A stretch of 64,000 nt of DNA from Chelonoidis abingdonii (taxonomy: Eukaryota > Chordata > Testudines > Testudinidae): NCBI RefSeq assembly GCF_003597395.2, contig NC_133790.1:24724200-24788199 (forward strand), in the 5' to 3' direction. Of the stretch, positions 57,776 through 64,000 are shown one piece after another. The notes under the pieces were generated by a model. That model searched no databases. It was not told the DNA's origin and saw only the letters and a program-made list of their open reading frames with translations. Positions within the stretch are counted from its first letter, which is position 1; the number at the start of each line of letters is the position of its first letter. The position numbers were made by a program, and so were the translations under genes.

Positions 57776-58110
57776 GTCCTGGGCCATTACCCTCAAGCGT
57801 CCCAGCCCTTTGCTCCAGCCTGCTTCAGAGACAGGAGGCTACATTGCCGAACCTCATCTGATTCAATTGTCTGTTCGGCTAATGAGCCCACATGCCACGC
57901 AAAACAAGCTCCTTGACGGCGAGTTGTTTGCACAGAGACATTGAAATGAGCAGCAGCTTTTCCTGTGCAAGGAAACAATTAGTGCATTAGAGTTGGGTTT
58001 AATAATCACATGCTATGGAGGACTGTAAAACGTTTGGGGTGCTGCAAGGCAGTCATTTCCTAGCAGTTGGCGTCTCCAGCTGCCCGTGGCGTTGTCATGA
58101 ATTTGGGGTT
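57776..58110. promoter_or_regulatory. Candidate conserved noncoding element
   Basis: Retained CpGs (GAGCGCGTCC, CAAGCGTCC, TGCCGAACC, TGTTCGGC, CCACGC, GACGGCGAG) alternate with ATTCAATTG, GGCTAATGAG, AACAATTAGTGCATTAG and TTTAATAATCAC. No repeat ends. Inferred. Confidence 0.33.
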
Positions 58111-58189
58111 ATCGAAGATGTGCTGTGGTTGAGAGGAAGGTGAGGATGCTGTTGTGGAGACGGCCCAGGGCAGCGAGCCAAAGTGTTCT

Positions 58190-58345
58190 GGTTTGGGCTC
58201 TGACACTGCCTTCTTGTGTGATTTTTGGGAAGCCACTTCACCTCTCCAGGCCTCAGTCTCCCTCTGTGTGCAGTGAGGGTGATAATGCTGGTGACCCTCC
58301 GACAGGATGGGGGTGGAGGGACATTGCTGTATTGTTAATGGAGAA
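58190..58345 (+). repeat. MIR-like SINE
   Basis: GGCTCTGACACTGCCTTCTTG, TGGGAAGCCACTTCACCTCTCC and GGCCTCAGTCTCCCTCTGTG, then GTGAGGGTGATAATGCTGG. Confidence 0.8.
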
Positions 58346-59032
58346 GGGCTCACATTACAAAGTCCAGATAGACATTATGTCTTGAATCGTTATGAAGAGG
58401 GACAATCTGAGATCTGGATTTCAAACTGCTGTATGTTCTTGTATGCATTTAGACCTGACCCATAGGCTCACATCTACTGAATGAGACACTTGCATATCTA
58501 GTTAGTTGAGCAGTCATGTCACCAAAGGGTCTGCACACCGGCTGGGAAGTGGCTGAGACATGAGGGGACACAACTCAGAAGTTAAGGAAACTAGGAGTAA
58601 AGAGAGGCTTTGGATAGAGCAGTTTCGTGCCAGTCTGATTACTGGATGGAGTTAGCTACCTAGGAAGGCGATGAAGCATGAGACTAAGCTCAAGACACTC
58701 TGATTTTTTTTCTGGTAAAACCAGGGGAATGTGAAAGAGGAGGAATGTGTGTGCGTGCAGGGATAGGAGGGGGTTAAGATAAATCAGAAACATCTGTTTT
58801 GAGTTGGATGGTTTTCCGGGGCAATGGCCAAAGCACTAGTCTCCTGTAACTCTGCACTCACTGAGACCATGTTTTCAGAGGGACGATGGCTCCACCTCCT
58901 TTGGAAGCTCTGCCTACTAGTTTCCTCTGAGTGTTGAGGTTTGTCCAGAGCTTGGTGTGATCGATGTTGGTCTTTCTCCCTGCCCTTGCTGTCTCTGTCG
59001 TAGCACGCTTTCCCTTCTCAAGCTGCTGCATG

Positions 59033-59155
59033 TAGGGTGACCAGATGTCCCGATTTTCCAGGGACAGTCCCAATTTTCGGGTCTTGTTCTTATATAAGAT
59101 CCTATTACCCCCCACTCCCATCCCGATTTTTCAAACTTGCTGTCTGGTCACCCTA
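59033..59155 (+). mobile_element. hAT-type MITE, TAGGGTGACC family, perfect 8-bp duplication
   Basis: TAGGGTGACCAGATG...CTGGTCACCCTA with exact GCTGCATG repeats at 59025-59032 and 59156-59163. Interior GTCCCGATTTTCCAGGGAC and CCTATTACCCCCC identify the family. The element is 123 bp and non-coding. Confidence 0.93.
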
Positions 59156-59163
59156 GCTGCATG

Positions 59164-61895
59164 CTGTCTCCCAGCTGCCTTTCTGCAACTGCCTTCCTTT
59201 GTGACACATAGCTGGACTGTCCTAGGGGCTACCCCTCTCCTTGTCCCCCTGACTGCTCTGTTCTAGGGGGGCTAGGGTGTTAACAATGCCCAGAGTGCTG
59301 GGAGCTGGGCGTTTGAAGATTGTGACCTCCCCCCCTCCCCAAATCAGGCTGACACTAGATCTTTCCAGTTTTAGAGTGACAGGTACAGCATTTCTGAAGG
59401 CTACAGCCTCTTGAACCATCCTACAGAGCACTGGATGGACATACTGGAGTGAAAACAAAAGGAATGCAATGAACAGCAGAAGTAATCCAGTGTTAAAAAG
59501 AAAATTAACAGTAGAAACATCCAATGTCTAAAACTCCCTGACAGGGAGGCTTCTGATCAAACCCTGCTGTAAATCATCCTCTTGATTGCCAGACGTCATG
59601 GTGGTGGGCAGGATAGGAATACTTAGAGACTGCTTGGTGTCAGAGGGCTCATGGTGTAAAGAAGGTGCCACCTCCCTATTTCTTTATCAGCTCTAGTTGT
59701 TGCTGTGTTGATGCAAGCTGCCTTTGGGATTCTCAGGGAATGTGCACGTCCAGTGTTTGAAACAGGAAAATGAGGGAATTCTGTATGGTGCGGAGTTGGA
59801 TCTAGTTACAGCTGTCAGAGACCTACTCCTGTGTCTTTCCGCCAAGCGATGTCATCTCAGCACCGGATAGATGCTTACTTCATGCCAGGGCATGGCTGGG
59901 GCTGCTGGCCCTATCAGCAGCTGGCCTCCTAGTAAAGCCCACTTCAGCAAAACGTTTAAGCACGTACCAAAATCCACGTCTGTTCAACCGAGCGCTCAAG
60001 CACACACAAAGAGTGGGACTTAAAAACATGGGCATAAAGTTAAGCACACGCTTTGGTGCTTTGCTGAATAGGGGTGTCAGCGAGGAGCGCTAAACAAGAA
60101 AGAGAGTCACTCAGGGATAGGGGTGGAGTGATTTAGCTAATCGATTCCTAGTGTCCTGTCACCCTTGTATGTGGGCACCATTCTGTGTTCACACCTCCAG
60201 GAAGCAAGCTTCTTCCAGTCCAATCCCTGCCTAAAGCAAGAATTGCTGCCAAGAGCAAATGCTCTGGCATTTGTGGGAAAACATCCACTGAATGCAGGGA
60301 GGAGAGTTTTCAAATGAACTCTCACCAGGGTGCCGGGACAATGCCAGGGCACACACAGGCATGTGCCTCACCACAAGAGGGCTCACTGGGCTACGTTAAG
60401 AGCAGAACATGCCAAAGGTGCTGTGCCCCTGTATGTTCCGAATGCAGCTCAGGGCTGCTGGCATTGGAGATGGGGTGGTCAAGGAGGGGGAGCCCTGGCC
60501 GGAGCTGGTGGCACTGTCTGTGGTTGAGGGAGCTCACCGGCTTGGTGGAGATGGTGGGCATGGCAGCTCCCTGAGAACACTGAGCAAATACAGCCAGGGT
60601 CCTTCTTCGTGATGCCTGAAACCAAACCAGGTGGGAAAGGGAGGGCACTCAGTAGCACCCACAGAGCTGTCTGGGCTTTGGGGTGAGCTGAGCTGTTCTC
60701 TGGGGCTGGAATGTTCAGAGGGACCAAAGGGAATTAGGTCCTGGAATCCCACTGAAATGCTTTGGGATTTGGTGCCTGATTCACTTAGGCTATCCCGGCA
60801 CCTAAACCCCGTTAGGCTATCCCACCTGAATGCTTTGTAAGGATTATGTGGGGCTTCACCTTGCATAGCCCCTCAGCCCTTTCTTCTGCTTCAGTAAAAC
60901 TCCTCTGTGCCAGGGAGGACAGTGCTAGGGGTGGTACAGAACAGAACTGGGCACCCAGCCCTGGGGTCCTTTGTAAGACTGCGTGCTCTTTTGGGTTCTT
61001 CAGCCAAACTCCCAGGGATGGGTCGGGTGAGGAGACCCCCTCTGCAATAGATTTCTGGAGACAAGAGCATCTCCCCTGGGGGAAGGGTGCTGTAATTCCC
61101 CATAGGAGACATCTCCCACTGTGGGGGGACTTATCCTATGAGATGCTGAGATGGGGAAGATGGAGGAAATCCCATGTATAAAGGTCTCTTGGAGGAGGGT
61201 CCTGTCTCCCTCAGGCATCTCCTGTATCCAGTTTTCAGGGGTCAGTGGACCCTGCTGTGAAGTGTGTGAGAAGTTAGCCTGTCTCACTTTGGCTTCCCTC
61301 AGGAGCTGGCAAGTTGGGTTTGTGGTGGAGGGATGGGGCACCTCACATGCTGGACTTGAAGGGGGCTGGGTGGATCCCTCAGCCATGGGGGAGGCCACTC
61401 GTTGGAGGTCTGCCCAGGTGCAGAAGGAGACTCTGATACCTTGGCATGTGGTGGGGCTGGGCTGGCTGGAATCTCTCTTATGAACCGCTGGACAAGGGGA
61501 TGGGTTTAGTGGCTTTAGAAACAAGGAAGGAAATGCTGCTAACAGGCAGAAGAGCTGTGCCAAAGCTGCCGGCCCATGAATGCAAACGTGCACCACAGGA
61601 GCTGTCTTTGCCTGCCCCAAGCGCTAGAGACAACCTCTCGTGGTCGCTGGGCGAGTGGCAGCAAACCTGACGCAGAACCTCGGAGTGACGTGGTCCCTGG
61701 AGCGTTCAGCCTCAGTGCTTAAGTCCGTCAGGAGACAGACTTGGCTGCCAGTCTCACGCCCTCTCCAGCCATCACTGACCAAGCATGGTGAGGTGCTGAC
61801 CCGACCCATCAGCAGGAGCGAGGCTGGGGAGGCCTCTGCATCTTTCCCTGGAGCTGTAGAGGGCTGATCCAGCTGGATCCACCCTCCGTCATCGG
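59164..61895. other. Intronic stretch, no gene recognised
   Basis: Overlapping frames cluster at 60137-61867, the longest being 61000-61620 (minus, 206 codons). None shows a domain, signal peptide pattern or conserved block that I recognise, and both strands are open because of GC content. Confidence 0.45.
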
Positions 61896-62300
61896 AAGGT
61901 TAATACGATTCATTCTCTTCCCTCGCCACCCCTGCATTGTTGTTAACTAATTAGTTACAACAGTATAACCAGAAATCAAATGCACCTGATTGAATAAAAG
62001 GCTGTAATTCAAGCCGGAGTTGTTGCTAACCTCATAAATCGTGAGAAAATATCGCCAGTGGTTTCTGAGTGTCAGAGCTCAGGCGGCTGAGTGATGGCCC
62101 TGGGAGCCCCTCCAGGCCCTGGAATTGTTTATTGATAACATCAAGGGCTATTGTGCTGCCTCCTTGCTGCCAGGGGACAGAAAAAACGCCAGCAACCACC
62201 CAAAAAAACCTCTCCAGGATTAATGAAAGGGACCTGGGCTTCCTTAATGGACGCTGCGGCCTCAGTGGGAACATTGTGTCCCGTTGAGAAGAGCAGAAAG
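61896..62300. promoter_or_regulatory. Candidate conserved noncoding element
   Basis: TTGTTAACTAATTAGTTACAACAG, a near palindrome with a TAATTA core, is followed by GGCTGTAATTCAAGCCGG, AAATCGTGAG, ATATCGCCAG, GTTTATTGATAAC and GGATTAATGAAAGG. CpGs are kept and no repeat ends are seen. One of the stronger compositional candidates. Confidence 0.38.
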
Positions 62301-63040
62301 TGCTGTAATCGGAGATCCCAGGGACTGGGGCAGTGAGCGAGGCTGGGAAGTGCTACCGCAGAACGAGCTCTCTCTAGCAGCTCCTCAGGGCACAGGCTGG
62401 CTGCAGCAGCCAGTGAGGCACCTTTCTTCTCCCCATCCCCATGTTAATATCCAGGCCAAATCCTGAGAGGGGGTGAGCACCACAATCCCGATGACTTCAG
62501 CAGGTGGTGGAAGTGTTTCACCCCTGTGCAAAGGCCCCATCTGAAGTTTGTGTGCCAGTCGAGTCCCACGCTAGCCCTGTTTTGAGAACTGAAGTGATGC
62601 CATATCCCTGGGCTGAGTCCTTGCACAGGGTGAATTTCACCTAAGGTGCTCACACCACTCGAGGTCTGGCCCTTTATACCCCCCTTTGCCCTCTGCCAGT
62701 GGACACTGACTTCCCATCAGTCCTGGTTAGATGGTGCCAGGCAGGATCTAATTCAATCCAACAAGCTAGCAGAGCAGAGAGAAAAATCTGCGTTTTCCCT
62801 CCACCTCCAAGAACAGCTGATTGTGACTGGGGAGCCCCGAAACTTTGGCCAGTGCCTGTCTGGCTAAACTGCCCACTTGGCCGGCTTGTGCCCTGCGTCA
62901 GATCAGAGTGTGTGTGTGGGGGGGGGCGTGCTTTTTGGGGCACCCACATAAATGGGTTTATGGACTGGCCTCTTGCTTTGAAAGTTGGCCCTTAGCCTAG
63001 AGGCCCAGTGGAAAGTTATATGGATTTTTTCATAATCCAA
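62301..63040. other. Intronic stretch, nothing recognised
   Basis: Chance frames up to 98 codons and a short G run at 62920. No gene or RNA seen. Confidence 0.45.
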
Positions 63041-63044
63041 CTGC

Positions 63045-63235
63045 TAGGCTGGGGCTCAGGAAATGTGGCTTTACCAGACTTCTCGTGTGCCTTTGGGCAA
63101 GTCACTTTAGTCTCCCTGTGCCTCCGTTTCCTTTTCGTACAGTGGAGACAAGAGCAGTGGCCTGCATCCCTGGGCTGTGGTGCGGAAAGCCAAATTAGAG
63201 TGTGAGGCACTCAGACACGACACCAATGGGGGCCA
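63045..63235 (+). repeat. MIR-like SINE
   Basis: GGCTCAGGAAATGTGGCTTTACC, TGTGCCTTTGGGCAAGTCACTTTAG and CCCTGTGCCTCCGTTTCC, then a degraded tail with GAGGCACTCAGACACGAC. Confidence 0.78.
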
Positions 63236-64000
63236 TCACTGCTGGTGTATTAATTTAGATGGCATAAAAGAACCAAATGCGTTAAAGTAACCCACGCACT
63301 GACCAGCATTAACCAGCGTTAACTAAGGCCTGAGCTTTGGTATACAGAGCTCTCAGCCTGCTGAGTGCCATGGCAAACACACAATTGAAATTCCTTTTAA
63401 CCTTTTATTGAAGACCAAGACAACAAGGAAAACCAGTTCCATCCTTTGAAATGTAAAGTATTAAATAAGACTTTAATTGCATTGATATCTCTTATTCTCT
63501 TTCCCTTTAGCTGGAGAGAGTTTTGGAAGGAAAAACCCCTTGTCCGACCATCTCTTTGATGGCATCAAAGATGGGACTAACTGTCCTTTAGGGGAAAAGA
63601 GAAAGAAGTTAGATGAGATGAGCTGGAGATGTTGCTGCTGTTGAAGTCTGATCCCATTTTGTCCCAGCTGATGGTTGGGATTTAGCTGGAGCTGAGAGAG
63701 GTGGAAGGTATGATCTGGCCTGGTTTGGTCAGGGCATCCCTCAGGATTAGGATGAATAAGGTCCAAGATCCCAGGAGATGGCGGGGGTAGCCATGATGGT
63801 GAAACTCACTCCAGTAGCCTCTGTCTTCCTCTTCCATCATTTCCCTGCCAGAGTCTGTTTCTTTAAGGACCCCAAAATGGAGTGATGGGTGGAACAGCCC
63901 ATTCTCTTAGGCCTATGTTGATTTCATTCATTGGTTTCTGGTTCTACATCTTCTGTTTTTATCGAGGATGATTTCAACACAGTCCATGGATTATATCAAC
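63236..64000. other. Intronic end of window, nothing recognised
   Basis: Includes a short repeated word (CATTAACCAGCGTTAAC) at about 63307. One chance minus-strand frame at 63473-63766 has no domain. Confidence 0.45.

Larger units (their letters stand above)
20607..64000 (+). other. KSR2: KSR2 intron downstream of the exon (5' part)
   Basis: From the donor to the window end I recognised no sequence encoding the next KSR2 segment (AKKKSKPLNLKIH, SVGSCENIPSQQ or the cysteine-rich C1 domain). The intron is therefore at least 43 kb, consistent with the very large introns of vertebrate KSR2. A short divergent exon could be missed by eye, so the negative is not absolute. Confidence 0.72.

Noticed and set aside
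61000..61620. 206-codon minus-strand open frame
   Set aside because: A plus-strand frame overlaps it over much of its length and no conserved motif is visible. Best explained by GC content.

Overview
The window is vertebrate nuclear DNA that is almost entirely intron. Its repeat content points to a turtle (Testudines): Penelope-like/SINE-type units with the cryptodiran-style 3' segment, a tRNA-headed SINE with a CR1-like tail, many old MIR/CORE-SINE relatives, hAT MITEs, and MITEs whose ends read like GTAGACATACCC. The turtle assignment rests on my recognition of these families and was not checked by a search. There are no bacterial-style operons, tRNA or rRNA genes, or CRISPR arrays.

One protein-coding exon is clear, at 20102-20606 on the + strand. 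It encodes 168 codons' worth of KSR2 (kinase suppressor of Ras 2), from the GSLSKQDW block to HTPK, between a good acceptor and a near-consensus donor. The upstream ~20.1 kb and downstream ~43.4 kb are therefore the two flanking KSR2 introns, both running off the window. I recognised no second KSR2 exon.

Layout. 1-20101, upstream intron: MIR-like SINEs, three hAT-like MITEs (4.6-5.6 kb), a Z-DNA-prone GT/GC tract, a CpG-retaining candidate conserved noncoding block (8.8-10.1 kb), a ~0.88 kb solo LTR (11427-12302) and a MITE cluster (14.6-15.2 kb). 20607-64000, downstream intron: a 684-bp inverted-arm Penelope-like insertion (22450-23133), a SINE split by a MITE (29.9-30.4 kb), hairpin-ended MITEs (31.5, 40.6, 41.2, 45.5, 49.3 and 54.0 kb), a 228-bp palindromic insertion (40308-40535), a second solo LTR of the same family (46385-47300), a hAT MITE with a perfect 8-bp target duplication (49699-50093), a tRNA-headed SINE (55.2 kb), an inverted pair of TAGGGTGACC MITEs (55.0 and 59.1 kb), and further CpG-retaining blocks at 39.7, 54.4, 57.8 and 61.9 kb.

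The most interesting material is the Penelope-like/SINE units. Each full unit carries a hammerhead-ribozyme-like core (CUGANGA, six-pair stem II, GAAA, three-pair stem III). Stem II covaries between subfamilies. Two insertions are inverted dimers, so either transcript strand would carry a core plus its own antisense. Stem I is not evident, so self-cleavage is a hypothesis. The two solo LTRs are in direct orientation on either side of the KSR2 exon.
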